Shown: positions 14,264-25,500 of the stretch, one piece after another | How positions within the stretch are numbered: position 1 is the first letter of the stretch | How the letters are laid out: every line of letters starts with the position of its first letter | Assembly: GCA_963640685.1 (NCBI GenBank) | Contig: CAVIAA010000023.1 | Coordinates: forward strand, 1-34,229 | DNA length: 34,229 bases | Direction of reading: 5' to 3' | Origin: SFEL01 sp963640685 | Lineage (GTDB): Bacteria; Bacillota; Clostridia; Christensenellales; CAG-138 | Notes under the pieces: generated by a model | The model's input: only the letters and a program-made list of their open reading frames with translations | The model's database searches: none | Told to the model about the DNA's origin: nothing | Program-made: the position numbers and the translations under genes

Positions 14264-14578
14264 ATGAGCAATACCAAAGATAAGGCCGTCCTTACTGAGG
14301 AGGCAGTTACTCCCGAAGCAGTTACTCCCGAAGCGGTACCCGTTTCCGATGACCCCCGCGAATACGTTGAGTTCAAGCTTCCCCGCGACCCCCGCAGCAA
14401 GGAAAACGGCAAGTATGTCAGCGTGAACGAAATAAGCATGTTCGTCCCGTTCGGCAAGCGAGTAAAGGTTCCCCGCTGCATAAAGGAAGTGCTGGAGAAC
14501 TCCCTCGACGAGGATGAACGCACTCAGAACCGGCTTCTCGCCCTTCAGGAAGAAGCTAGGACGAGCGAACCTGTATAA
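14264..14578 (+). CDS. small virion-region protein, function unknown
   Basis: 104 residues with AAAGGAG upstream of ATG. The N-terminal part holds a short repeat (VTPEA twice), then a compact domain with YVEFKLPRDPRSKENGKYVSVNEI and MFVPFGKRVKVPRCIKEVLENS. Proteins of this kind follow N4-gp56-type capsid genes in several gut phages, so a head-related role is likely, but no activity can be named. Confidence 0.7.
   Translation: MSNTKDKAVLTEEAVTPEAVTPEAVPVSDDPREYVEFKLPRDPRSKENGKYVSVNEISMFVPFGKRVKVPRCIKEVLENSLDEDERTQNRLLALQEEARTSEPV
14304..14333 (+). repeat. 15-bp perfect tandem repeat, two copies
   Basis: GCAGTTACTCCCGAA occurs at 14304-14318 and 14319-14333 and codes for the doubled AVTPE segment. 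It is in frame, so copy changes would only lengthen or shorten a flexible N-terminus. Confidence 0.8.
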
Positions 14579-14583
14579 CCTAT

Positions 14584-14650
14584 GGAGCCGCAAGGCTCCC
14601 TCATGCGGCATTGGCAGGCCAACACGCCGGTTCAAGTCCGGCAAGCCGCT
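14584..14650 (+). ncRNA. hairpin plus tRNA-like element with perfect T-arm
   Basis: A 6-bp hairpin with a GCAA tetraloop (14584-14599) is followed by GCGGC (14605-14609), a short TTGG-CAGG-CCAA hairpin (14611-14622), then a canonical T-arm: GCCGG, loop TTCAAGT, CCGGC (14626-14642), and GCCGC (14645-14649) that pairs with the first arm. The T-loop fits the tRNA consensus exactly. No anticodon arm or CCA end is present, so this is not a working tRNA. It ends just before the ribosome binding site of the next gene. Confidence 0.55.
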
Positions 14651-14665
14651 CTATTGGAGGTAATC

Positions 14666-15046
14666 ATGAAGATATCCGAGGCAATCGCACAGCTCAGGTC
14701 GATTAAGGAAAACCAGTACGGAGATGAAACCCTCGTGCGCTGGCTCTCTGACGTCGAGGGCAGAATATATGAGGAAGTCATCAAATGGCATGAGGACACC
14801 GAAGAAATCGCCCACGGTCCGTATTCTCCCGATGAGGACATGGAGACGGTGCTTATGGTTCCCTATCCTTACGACGACCTGTATATCAAGTATCTTATGG
14901 CTCAGGTGGATTATCATAACGCGGAACTGGCGCGGTATAACAATTCCATGGTCATGTACAACATTGCACTGTCCGATTTTGCGAACTGGTACAACCGCAG
15001 CCACGAACCGATACAAACCCACTACTATACCGGATTGAGGTACTGA
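14666..15046 (+). CDS. probable head-tail connector-region protein
   Basis: 126 residues. ATG at 14666 chosen for TTGGAGG upstream; an in-frame ATG at 14582 would read through the hairpin and tRNA-like element and has no binding site. The product is mostly helical (KISEAIAQLRSIKENQYGDE, RIYEEVIKWHEDTEEI, YIKYLMAQVDYHNAELARYN), similar in size and helical content to podovirus adaptor proteins such as P22 gp4 or T7 gp11. Position between capsid and nozzle genes supports an adaptor role; this is inference from order and shape. Confidence 0.6.
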   Translation: MKISEAIAQLRSIKENQYGDETLVRWLSDVEGRIYEEVIKWHEDTEEIAHGPYSPDEDMETVLMVPYPYDDLYIKYLMAQVDYHNAELARYNNSMVMYNIALSDFANWYNRSHEPIQTHYYTGLRY

Positions 15047-15047
15047 T

Positions 15048-16769
15048 ATGGGTTTTCTTCCTACTTTATCCGAGCTGAATACCTCCCGTGAAATGATAAG
15101 CGAGTTCGGCGGGTACAACCACAATCTGCGTATCAACAACAACGAGTTCAGCGATATGCGGAACATGACCTCATCCCACTACCCCGTCTTATCACCGCGA
15201 AATACACGAGGCCGTGTGCGCTCCCTGACGAAGCCCAACGGCCTTTTTGCTCATAACAAGCTGGCATGGGTGGACGGCACTACCTTCTACTACGATGGCA
15301 GCGCAGTCACCGGCTTCACGCTGACCGACAGCCCCAAGACCTTCGTTGCCATGGGCGCATATATCCTGATATGGCCGGACAAGGCGTATTACAACACCGC
15401 CACCGGCGAACACGGCAGCCTTGGGAACAAGGTCACGACCTCCGGCACGGTAAGCCTCACGCTCTGCAAGGATGACGGTACCGCGTACACCAACTATTCA
15501 ACTGGCGCAACGGCTCCTGCCTCTCCTTCAGACGGCGCGCTCTGGATAGATACCAGCTCCAACCCGCATGTGCTAAAGCAGTATTCCTCTACCTATGGCA
15601 CATGGACGAGCGTTCCCACCACGTATGTCAAAATCGCCGCCACCGGCATAGGCGCAGGGTTCGCCGAGTATGACGGCGTTACCATATCAGGCCTTACCAA
15701 TACGGACCTCAACGGTGACTTCATACTCTACGGCGCGGGCAACGATTACATACTCGTCACCGCCATAATAGATGCGGTTGCAACCGACACAGCAGCCGTT
15801 ACAGTAGAGCGCAAGATACCAGACATGGATTATCTCACCGAAAGCGAAAACCGCGTCTGGGGCTGTTCCAGCGCCAACCATGAAATATACGCCTGTGCTC
15901 TGGGCGACCCTAAGAACTGGTACAGATTCATGGGTATATCCACGGACAGCTTCACAATGACCGTAGGCTCCCCGGGTAATTTCACCGGCACCTGCACTCA
16001 CCTCGGCTATGTTCTGTTCTTCAAGGAAGATGTAATCCACGAGATATACGGTTCAAAGCCGAGCAATTTCCAGCTCACCAACACGGTGTGCCGCGGCGTA
16101 GAAAAGGGCAGCGAAAAGAGCCTCGTCATCGTCGATGAGACGCTGTTCTATAAATCCGTACACGATGTGTGCGCGTACAGCGCCTCACTTCCGCAATCCA
16201 TATCCGAAGCACTCGGCGCAGAGAAGTACAAGAACGCCGTCGCTGGTGCGTTCGGTTCCAAATACTTCATCTGCATGGAGAGTACGGAAGGCAGTCATAC
16301 CCTGTTCGTATACGATGCCGCTCACAAGCTCTGGCACAAGGAGGATGATAAACACATAACCTACTTTGCTACCTTTGGCAAGGAGCTGTATTTCATAGCG
16401 GACAACATCATATACTCCGTCAACGGCGACACCTCCGTATACGGCGATGCGGCAGCAGCAGATGAAAGGCCGTTTGAGTGGTTTGCAGAAACCGGTGACA
16501 TAGGCATGGAGTACCCAGACCACAAGTATGTAAGCAAGCTGCAATTCCGGGTAGAAGCTACCCTCGGTACTCTGATACGCATTGAAGTCCAGTACGACCA
16601 CAACGGTATCTGGATTGAGAAATACCTCATAAACGCTACGACAAAGCGGTCGTTTACGGCTCCTATAATCCCCCGCCGCTGCGACACCATGCGGATACGC
16701 ATAAGCGGCAGCGGTGACTGCCGTATATACTCCGTTACCAAGACTATTGAGCAAGGAAGTGAACTGTAA
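15048..16769 (+). CDS. tail nozzle / P22 gp10-like beta-propeller protein
   Basis: 573 residues, almost entirely beta-rich with repeated blade-like units such as HNKLAWVDGTTFYYDG (about 67-82), ENRVWGCSSANHEIYAC, GSKYFICMESTEGSHTLFVYD and GKELYFIADNIIYSV. This is the pattern of podovirus nozzle proteins (P22 gp10, T7 gp12), six-fold beta-propellers that extend the portal and carry fibres. The N-terminal MRNMTSSHYPVLSPRN motif is typical of this group. No tape measure or tail tube follows, which supports the short-tail reading. Its stop overlaps the next start (TAATG). Confidence 0.82.
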   Translation: MGFLPTLSELNTSREMISEFGGYNHNLRINNNEFSDMRNMTSSHYPVLSPRNTRGRVRSLTKPNGLFAHNKLAWVDGTTFYYDGSAVTGFTLTDSPKTFVAMGAYILIWPDKAYYNTATGEHGSLGNKVTTSGTVSLTLCKDDGTAYTNYSTGATAPASPSDGALWIDTSSNPHVLKQYSSTYGTWTSVPTTYVKIAATGIGAGFAEYDGVTISGLTNTDLNGDFILYGAGNDYILVTAIIDAVATDTAAVTVERKIPDMDYLTESENRVWGCSSANHEIYACALGDPKNWYRFMGISTDSFTMTVGSPGNFTGTCTHLGYVLFFKEDVIHEIYGSKPSNFQLTNTVCRGVEKGSEKSLVIVDETLFYKSVHDVCAYSASLPQSISEALGAEKYKNAVAGAFGSKYFICMESTEGSHTLFVYDAAHKLWHKEDDKHITYFATFGKELYFIADNIIYSVNGDTSVYGDAAAADERPFEWFAETGDIGMEYPDHKYVSKLQFRVEATLGTLIRIEVQYDHNGIWIEKYLINATTKRSFTAPIIPRRCDTMRIRISGSGDCRIYSVTKTIEQGSEL

Positions 16770-17881
16770 TGGCTTTTACCGGCTTTGACCTGCCCGATAT
16801 AGGCAACGCCAACCTCGACAGCGCAGCTGAGCGCAGGCAAATACTGGAATACCTGTTTCAGCTCACAAAGCAGCTCCGCTACACCCTCAATAACCTCGGC
16901 GAGGAAAACCTGTCCGACGAGCTGAGCAATACCATACAGGAAGCGTCCAAGTCCGCCGTATCGGTCGAGCGCATTATCAAAAACGTCGAAGGCAGCGTAT
17001 CCAAGATACGCCAGACCGCCAACGCCATAGAGCTCGAAGTGGCAACCAAAGTCGGTGAGGACGAAATCATATCGAAAATCAACCAGTCCGCCGAAAGCAT
17101 ACTCATTCAGGCCAACCGGCTGAACCTGAGCGGCTATGTCACCGTGAGCTCCCTGAAATCGGGAGGCACTACCACCATTGATGGCGGCAGGATAACCACC
17201 GGCACGGTAGCGGCAGCGAGAATAGATGTAAACAATCTTTATGTGAAGCACTTAAACGGCGCAGACGGCACCTTCTCCGGCACTCTGAGTGCAGCAGGCG
17301 GAACTTTCAGCGGTAATTTAAGTGCGGCAGGTGGGACATTCTCCGGCAGCTTATCTGCTTCAAGCGGTACGTTTACCGAACTAACTGCATCAAATGGTGC
17401 AGTAAAGCTCACTGGCAGCAACATCAACATTTGCGGCGTTGAAATCGGTTACACAAGCTACTATTCGCAAGTGTGTATCGTGCCGCCTGCGCATCAGACC
17501 GGCAACCTCGGCACCGGAAGCCTGGCATGGGATCAGTGCGTCGCAAGAAAACTATACAGCAGCGACGGCAGTGTCAGCTCATACTCTATGCGAAAACTGA
17601 AGAAGGACATAACCGCTTATCCCTACGACCCCACGGCAGTAGACCGTTTACAGCCCGTAACATATGTAATGCGAAGCGACGAAACAAATACTGTTCAGCT
17701 CGGCCTTATTGCCGATGATGTGCGTGAGGTGGAGCCGTTGCTTGTAGGCATTTTCCAAGATGAAAGCATGCCCGGTCCCATTTTAACACTTGATTACGGC
17801 AGGGTATCCATACTGCTGATAAACGAAATCAAAGCTTTGCGGAAGCGCGTAAGCACCATAGAAGGGAGATTAGCATCGTGA
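16769..17881 (+). CDS. tail fibre with S74 intramolecular chaperone domain
   Basis: 370 residues. The N-terminal third is helical, likely a trimeric coiled coil and attachment part. Residues 167-199 are three 11-residue repeats of the form GTFSG-LSAAG, a beta-structured shaft. The C-terminal about 105 residues are a Peptidase_S74 chaperone domain: SMRKLKKDI with the presumed nucleophile Ser273 and the following lysines, LGLIADDVREVEP, and a final helix INEIKALRKRVSTIEGRL. S74 domains help trimer folding and then cut themselves off. It is the first of two fibre-type genes in the window. Confidence 0.88.
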   Translation: MAFTGFDLPDIGNANLDSAAERRQILEYLFQLTKQLRYTLNNLGEENLSDELSNTIQEASKSAVSVERIIKNVEGSVSKIRQTANAIELEVATKVGEDEIISKINQSAESILIQANRLNLSGYVTVSSLKSGGTTTIDGGRITTGTVAAARIDVNNLYVKHLNGADGTFSGTLSAAGGTFSGNLSAAGGTFSGSLSASSGTFTELTASNGAVKLTGSNINICGVEIGYTSYYSQVCIVPPAHQTGNLGTGSLAWDQCVARKLYSSDGSVSSYSMRKLKKDITAYPYDPTAVDRLQPVTYVMRSDETNTVQLGLIADDVREVEPLLVGIFQDESMPGPILTLDYGRVSILLINEIKALRKRVSTIEGRLAS

Positions 17882-18066
17882 CTGAACACATTCAAAAGCT
17901 AATGAACGCTCTGGCCTGTCTGGACGCTGTTTCCGTGACCGGCAGGAATAACAGAATGAATATGCTGCTCGCGGAGCAGCACATAGCCGAGGTCGCGGAA
18001 CAGCTTACTGCGGCAGAGGCAGAAAAGAAAGAATATAAGGAGGCGGCTGGCAATGGCAACGTATAA
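17878..18066 (+). CDS. small helical hypothetical protein
   Basis: 62 residues from a GTG that overlaps the fibre stop, with GAAGGGAG upstream. The whole product is helical (HIAEVAEQLTAAEAEKKEYKEAA), and it overlaps the next gene by 14 bases. No family recognised. Confidence 0.6.
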   Translation: MTEHIQKLMNALACLDAVSVTGRNNRMNMLLAEQHIAEVAEQLTAAEAEKKEYKEAAGNGNV

Positions 18067-19516
18067 GAAGGGCTCCCGCAGTGATGAGGTAAAGCAGATA
18101 CAGGAAGCGCTCGGCATAAAGGCCGACGGCATATACGGCTCTCAAACCGAACAGGCAGTTCGCAACTACCAGCAGCAGAACGGCCTTAAAGTTGATGGTA
18201 TCGTCGGCAGCAATACATGGGGCAGCCTTTTCGGGGGCAGCTCCGGCACCAATACCGGCACAGGCACCAATACCGGCATAGGCGTTGGTTCCGGTTCCGC
18301 GTCCGGCAGTTACAGCAGCCAACGCAAGACCGCCGACTGGCTCTCTCAGTATGAAACCGGGCGGCCTACCTATTCCCCTTCGCAGGCGGTAAACGATGCG
18401 GCAGATATGCTCGCCAATTACGAGCTCAACCGCCCTGATGCCTTCAAGAGCCGCTATGATGACAGGATTCAAAGCCTGTTAGACCAGATACTCAACCGTG
18501 AATCCTTTGAATATGACTTTAACGCTGACCCGTTGTACCAGCAGTACAAGGACCAGTACACCCAACAGGGCAAGCTCGCCATGATGGATACCATGGGACA
18601 GGCCGCAGCCCTGACCGGCGGATACGGCAGCTCTTACGGCTCCGTTGCAGGGCAGCAGGCATATCAGGGGTACTTGCAGCAGCTCAACAACGTGATACCC
18701 GAGCTGAGGGACGCCGCTTTCTCTATGTATCAGGCGGAGGGCGACAATATGCGCTCCAACCTTGGGGTGCTCACCGGCCTCGATGATACCGACTACGGCA
18801 GGTACCGCGATACCGTCAGCGATTATTACAACGACCTTAACTACTACTATAACAAGTACAACGACATGTCCGAGGCGGACTACAATCGCTATCTCAACGA
18901 TGCCACCGCATGGGAGAGCGACCGTGCATACTGGTACAACAAGTCGCAGGATGAGCAGACGCAGGCCAACTGGCAGGCTGAATACGACATGGCGGCAGCC
19001 AAGGCCGGATACAGCGGTTCCGGCTCCGGCAGCTCCGGCAGCTCCAGCTCCGGCAGCGGTCGCGGATACGACAACGGTTCTCTGACCTCTGCCCAGATAC
19101 GGCAGCTTCAAGCCCTACTGGGCGTTGCCGCCGACGGCAAGTACGGTTCCAAGTCCAAGTCTGCCGCAGGGGGCTTAGACGCTGATGCTGCATGGGCTAA
19201 GTATTTTGGCGGGCTCAACACCGGCAGCGACAAGCTGTCCGAAAGCGAATTTAACCGCAGCTCCTCTATGCGCTCCAAGTACGGCACATACACAAACTAC
19301 CTGAACGGCACCACCGGCAGCTCAGGTTACGGCAGCAGCTCAGGCGGCGAACCCAGCGTGTACAATAACGTTCGTCACGACGCCAATGGTAATATAACGA
19401 GCATACACATGGGCAACACCGATATAACGCTGGCGGAGTTCGACAGGTACCTTGCGCAGGGCAAAATCAAAGAGGTTCAGATGCCGAACGGCAAAGTCAG
19501 ATACGAATGGGCATAA
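18053..19516 (+). CDS. virion protein with peptidoglycan-binding domains
   Basis: 487 residues. The first 62 match PG_binding_1: KGSRSDEVKQIQEALGIKAD, IYGSQTEQAVRNYQQQNGLKVDG and IVGSNTWGSLF. A second, poorer copy lies near 342-395 (IRQLQALLGVAADGKYG). Between them is a long helical Tyr/Gln-rich region (DPLYQQYKDQYTQQGKLA, VIPELRDAAFSMYQAEGDN, SDYYNDLNYYYNKYND) with Gly/Ser linkers, which resembles internal or ejection proteins of short-tailed phages. It may help form a channel through the cell wall. No lytic catalytic domain is seen. ATG has AAGGAGG upstream; the giant gene follows by 17 bases. Confidence 0.75.
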   Translation: MATYKKGSRSDEVKQIQEALGIKADGIYGSQTEQAVRNYQQQNGLKVDGIVGSNTWGSLFGGSSGTNTGTGTNTGIGVGSGSASGSYSSQRKTADWLSQYETGRPTYSPSQAVNDAADMLANYELNRPDAFKSRYDDRIQSLLDQILNRESFEYDFNADPLYQQYKDQYTQQGKLAMMDTMGQAAALTGGYGSSYGSVAGQQAYQGYLQQLNNVIPELRDAAFSMYQAEGDNMRSNLGVLTGLDDTDYGRYRDTVSDYYNDLNYYYNKYNDMSEADYNRYLNDATAWESDRAYWYNKSQDEQTQANWQAEYDMAAAKAGYSGSGSGSSGSSSSGSGRGYDNGSLTSAQIRQLQALLGVAADGKYGSKSKSAAGGLDADAAWAKYFGGLNTGSDKLSESEFNRSSSMRSKYGTYTNYLNGTTGSSGYGSSSGGEPSVYNNVRHDANGNITSIHMGNTDITLAEFDRYLAQGKIKEVQMPNGKVRYEWA

Positions 19517-19533
19517 GGATGGAGGGTTAAATT

Positions 19534-22500
19534 ATGGCAAAGCAGTCTTTATATGCACACGCACAGCAGGTAATGAAGAAGAAGGACAAGGACGAAGTCA
19601 ACAGCTCGTCCCGCTCCTCTGGTTCTTCCTCGACAGAAAAGCAGTCGCTTTACGCTCACGCGCAGCAGTTCGTTACCAAGCGCGAAAAGTATACCCCGTC
19701 TGCGGAGTATGAGAGGTTGCAGCAGCGACCCGTACAACAGCGCACCACCACGCCCACGGCATATGACGACGCTGCCGAGCGGCTCATGTCCGACAATAAT
19801 GTCGGCAAGGCCAAATTTGGTAATTCATGGGACAGGTACTTGGAGCTTTCCCGCAAGGACGCCCTTACTGCCGAAGAAAAAGCGGAAGCCAAGGCAGCAC
19901 GCAAAAGCATAGAATCGGCCTATGACACCGCAGGCAAGTATCAGCAGGATCTGCTCCTTACTGATATCCCACAGGAGGTATTGAGCGTTTACCGTGACTT
20001 GGGTCTTAAAGCAGATACGGCAACTGGCGTTGCAGCAGGTTTTATTGACGCTTTGGGTGTTGACTGGCTCTCCGATAAAATCGCCGACGCTCTGAATAGC
20101 GATTCTCCGCGCATGCAGCCTCAAATGCAACAGATTAAGGCCGCTCAGGATACTGCGTTCGGCGTTGGCAATGTTGCGGGCAACCTGTATTCAATGCTTG
20201 GCATAAATCAACTTGTAGGCGCCGGTGCAAAGGCCGTCCCCGCCCTTTCCAATCTTCCCAAATATGCCCAGACCGCTATAAAAGGAGCTGCTACCTACGG
20301 CATTAAGGGTGCATACTCCGGCCTAACCAATACGCAGACCAAAGAGGAATGGGACAGACAGCAGCAGCGTGCGGCAGAAGAATATGCAGTGCTTGGCTAT
20401 CAGCCTGTCGAATACAATTCGTGGCAGCAAGTCAGTAACGTTGCCAAATCCTTCGGGCTTGGTGCGCTTAGCGGCGCTGCCGGCAGCGTAGCGGGTGACT
20501 TTGTGGGCGACCTTGGCAAAGCTGTCCTTGTAAAACTCGGCTGGCAGAAACCGTTTGCTGAAGTTATACGTCAGGCTCTTTCCAGTACGGCTCACGCCGG
20601 TGCAAGCACGGCCTCAACGTACTGGCTCTATCCCAAAGACAGCAGACCCAGCAAGGAGGAAATCACACAAGACCTCGCGCTGTCCTTCCTCTTTTCTGCC
20701 GCTACGGCCACTATCAATACCATACAGGTATCGAAGCAGAATAAGGAATTTCTTAACGGCGCAATAAACAAAATGCGGAGCGACTATCAGACTATCCTTA
20801 ATTCGGACATGAGCAAGGAAGCGCAGTTGGCCGGTATGGATGAGATACTCAAATATAACCAGAGTATCCGCTCTGCTTTATCCCAAAACTACTACGCAGG
20901 ACAGCAATCCACCATCAACGAGCTTATTCGCTCGATGGATGCCATAGATGAGCAAATAAACCTAATCAAAAACGGCGTTGCAGCAGGCGCGGCAACATCT
21001 GCTCCCACTTCCTCCACCTCCGGCAACGTAACCGTTCCCAGCGGCTACCTGCCCGGTGACAGCCTGCGCAAGGCAGCGGAAGAAGTCGCTGGTTTATCTC
21101 CCACACCTCCCACGCCCTCAGCTCCTATCGTGCCCACAGAGCCCACAAAGGTAAACGTGTCCGATATTGTTCCGTCTGTCACTCCAACGGAAATGAAGCC
21201 GGTTGCAACCGTATCAGAAGGTGCCAGCACAGTACCTGCCGATACTACCGCCGCCCACGACAATATCCTCGCCATTGTAGAGGACGCGGGCAAGAACAAC
21301 ACTCCCTATGATGTGGTGCTCGACACCGCCAACACCAGCATAGACAATAACGTTGTCACCGCCGACGAAGTGCGGAGCCGGTATGAGCAAGGATTAGCGG
21401 CCTATAACAAAACCACGCCTCCCGCCAAAGCTGATACCAATAGCAATAACGCCATTACCGACATATCCGCCTTTGAGGAGGCGGGCTTTAAGCGCTGGCA
21501 GAAGGACGACAAGGACAGGCTTTATATCAGCGTATCCAAGCTGGGGCTATCCGATGAGATTAAGGACATAAAGGGGCGCGTTAAAGTATGGCTGGACGTG
21601 CCCACCGGCGAGGTGCAAGCAACAAAGGACACCCCGGCCTCAGTTATTGAAGCAGCTCAAAAGCTGGTTGACAGCGTACAGGGAAAAGCGGGCGTTGCAG
21701 AAGATGTAACGGCCACGGAAGAATCACCTGTTCAGGGCAACGACATCGCTCAGGCACTTGAGCATATAGACAGAATTAAGCACGATGGGCTGATATATTC
21801 GGTATCCGACAAGTCCGATGGATACTATGTCAGCATCGCCCGCGACGATTCCGTAATGGGCGGCATGATATCCAATGCCCGCTCCGCTGTCTATCACAGC
21901 GGGCCGTTTGCCACCCGCAAAGAGGCCGTTGCGGATATTGCAGGTGTTTATAACAATAATTTCGCTGACAATAGAAACAACCATCCTGCCTCTGTTGACG
22001 CTTCTGCAAGTGCCAAGTACAATGAACTTAGGCAACCATCTTTTGTTACAAAAGATTCATACGAAGATATTGTAGACAGAATAAGCGATATGGGTGATGA
22101 TGAGGCGCAGGATTACGCACAGAATAAGCCCTATGTTCGTGTCAGCAATAATACTCCGGCAAACCTTGTGGAAGCTGGTGCCAAAAAGCTCCCAATGCTC
22201 ATGCGTTTTGACGCCATTTATCTCGCTGAGAGACAGTCCGGCTCAATAAAAGGGAATTATCATAATCTCGGTTCCGATATTATGAAAAACCTCGTGCAAT
22301 ATATAAGCGATGCCGACCTTATTCTCTCCACGAAAAAAGGCGACAAAGAGCGACTCATGGCAATAGTACGGGTACCGATAGGCAACAAGCAACTTCTTGC
22401 CTCAGTTGAGCTTGATGCTATTAGCGATGCGACGGGCAAGTACGAGGCGTATAATCTCATAGTAACGGCGTTTGACATCAAAAAGAATTATCTCCAAAAT

Positions 22501-25500
22501 CTATTTACAAAGCACGGTGCCGTTATTAAGCAAATAAAGGGAGTACTCTCGCAAGTTAACCCCCAACTGCATGAATGGTTGGGCATTATTAACGGTAGTA
22601 CTCCTGCCGCCATTGTAGCACAGCAAAAGAATGAAGTCAAGGAAGCGACTGCTGAGGATCTATCAATATCTGGCGGTGTGCCGCATACAAAAAACAATAC
22701 CGAAGGAGAGTTAGGAGGACAAGCACATGGCAGCACTCAGAAGCGTTCTGACGAAGGAGTTTATGAAGGACAAAATGCCCCTGCCCCACTACGGGGAGAT
22801 GGCGGAGAAGTATTACCGGGAGTTCTGCAAACCGAGCTACCGGTCTCTGGCAGCGAAGGGGCCGGAGCACGTTTATCAGTACTTCGAGAAGCTGGGAATG
22901 AAGGCGCTCAACGAGCAGACCGAAATGATGCAGCAGGGAGTAGCCGAGGACGGAGCCTGGGAGATAGTCAAGGAGTGGCTGTTCCCGAGGGACGAGGAGA
23001 ACATGAAGTAAGTCTTGAGCAGGAAGCAGAGACAGAAATAGAGCGCACCGTAACGGAAAAGCCCAAGGGGGCTAACTTTGTTATAGGTGAACGGCTCGAC
23101 CTTCCCGCAGGCGAAAAAGCCCGCTACAAGGCTAATGTAGCCGCTATCAAAATCGTCAAAAACCTTATAGCCGAAAATCGGTATGCGACCGCAGAGGAAC
23201 AGGAAGCCCTCTCCAAGTATGTTGGCTGGGGCGGCCTCTCCGCTGTGTTTGATGCAAAAAAAGAGGGCTGGTCAAAGGAGTATGACGAGCTGCAAGCCAT
23301 TCTTACGCCGGAAGAATATAAATCCGCACGCGCCAGCACCCTCAACGCCCATTATACCAGCATAGATGTTATACGCGCCATGTACGAAGGGCTCAGGCAT
23401 CTGGGCTTCCAAGGCGGCAGGATGCTGGAACCCTCCGGCGGCATTGGTCACTTTATGGGTGCTATGCCCGCCGATATGCAGGGTACAGTCAAGTCTTGGA
23501 CTATGGTCGAGCTGGACGATATCACCGGCCATATAGCCAAATACCTCTATCCGAACAATGATGTGCGTATAGAGGGCTTTGAAAAGGCGAAAATACCCAA
23601 CAATTATATGGACGTAGCCATAGGCAACGTGCCTTTCGGCAATTATGCAATCACGGACAAGGCATATCCCAATAAAGTCACTTCGGCAATTCACAACTAT
23701 TTCTTTGCAAAGTCGCTGGACAAGGTGCGTCCGGGCGGTCTTGTGACGTTCATAACCTCACGGTACACCATGGACGCATACGACAATACCGTTCGCAAAT
23801 ACCTGATGGATAACGCCGACCTCTTGGGGGCTATCCGTCTGCCGGATACTGCTTTCAAGGGCAACGCCGGAACGGAAGTAGTCACTGACATAATAGTACT
23901 ACGCAAAAGAGCTGCTTACACTCCCTATAAGGGTGAAGCGTTCAGCGAAGCGAGATATACGCTTATGGGGCGCGGCGGCACCTACGTCAACGAATACTTT
24001 GCAAATCACCCCGAAATGGTTCTTGGAACCCCCGAAATGACCGGCTCCATGTATGGCAAGGACGGCTTGACCTACAAGCCGCTCAAGGGGGACTTGGGTA
24101 CGCAGATTGTAAATGCGTTCAAGAATATTACCGGCGGCATGGAGTATCCCAAACGTCCAGCCGTGGAGAAGGTCAACCGCGATGCTGCGGCAGCAGAGGC
24201 CAAGGGCAAAGAAGGCTCCCTTGTCGCAAAGGGCAATAAGATATACAAAATCAGCGACGGCCAGCTTGTAGAGCATAAGGCAACCGAAAAGCAGGCTGCA
24301 ATTACGGCGAAGATACTCTCCATCCGCGATACGGCTCGCGGGCTGCTGAATATGCAGCTTCAGGACGCAAGCGAGGCGGAAATAAAAGCCGCACGGTCTA
24401 AGCTGAACAAGGCATACGATGCCTTTGTGAAGGAGCACGGATATCTTAACGCTTCAGGAAACAAGCGGTTGTTTTCCGATGATATAGACGGTCCATTTAT
24501 TACTTCCCTTGAAAACTACAACGCGAAGGAAAAAACAGGCCGCAAGGCGGATATTTTCTCTAAGAACACCGTATCGCCCCGCAAGACCGTTACCCACGCC
24601 GACAGTGCTGCGGATGCTCTTATCGTATCAGTCAACGAGACCGGCGGCGTGGACATGGAGCGAATCGCGTCGCTGACCGGGAGCAGTGTCAATGCCGTTG
24701 CCCGCGAACTGCTGGATGCAGGGCTTGTGTATAAGAACCGTGAAGGCGCATACGAAACCGCCGAGCAGTATTTGTCCGGCAACGTCAAGGCGAAGCTGCA
24801 CGATGCAGAAAATCTTCTTCCCGCAGATAAGGATTATCAGCGAAATATCGATGCTCTGAAGAAGGTCATTCCGGCCGACATTCCGTATCAGGATATATTT
24901 GTCCAGCCCGGCGTCACATGGATACCGCAGAGTGTATATGCGGACTTTGTTTCCCATATGCTCAACGTATACAACGGCGGTTACAGGCCGAAGTTTAAGT
25001 TCTCCTACTCGTCCCTGACCGGCGAATATACGGTGCAGCTCATCGACAGTTACGTTAAGCGTTCGGTCGAGAACACTGGCACATGGGGAACCGCAGACAA
25101 GTCATTTGCAGATCTGTTCAGCGCCTTGCTCAACAATCGGCGTATCGTTGTCTCCCGCAAAGACGCGGAAGGCCGCTACTATGTGGATAAAGCTGCCACT
25201 ATTGCCGCTCAGGAAAAGGCCGAGGCCATAAAAACAGAGTTTCAGAATTGGATATGGCAGGACGAAAAGCAGCGAGACACACTCGCTCACCTTTACAACG
25301 AAGCCTTTAACAATACTGTGACCCCCAAATATAACGGCAAAAACCTTACCGTAGATGGCATAAGTGCGGCAAAGCCTCTGCGCGCCCACCAGAAGGACGT
25401 AGTGCAGCGCGTTATCTCGTCTGGCGGTAATACTCTGATAGCGCACAAGGTAGGCGCAGGCAAGACCGCAGAAATGGCGGCAGCGGCCATGAAGCTGCGT

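Noticed and set aside
14578..14653. Full tRNA gene
   Set aside because: The T-arm is perfect, but no anticodon arm, standard acceptor length or CCA end can be formed.
18889..19193. Minus-strand Pro/Arg- or Ser-rich frames opposite the Gly/Ser-rich linker of the virion protein
   Set aside because: Product of low-complexity coding on the other strand; no start signals.
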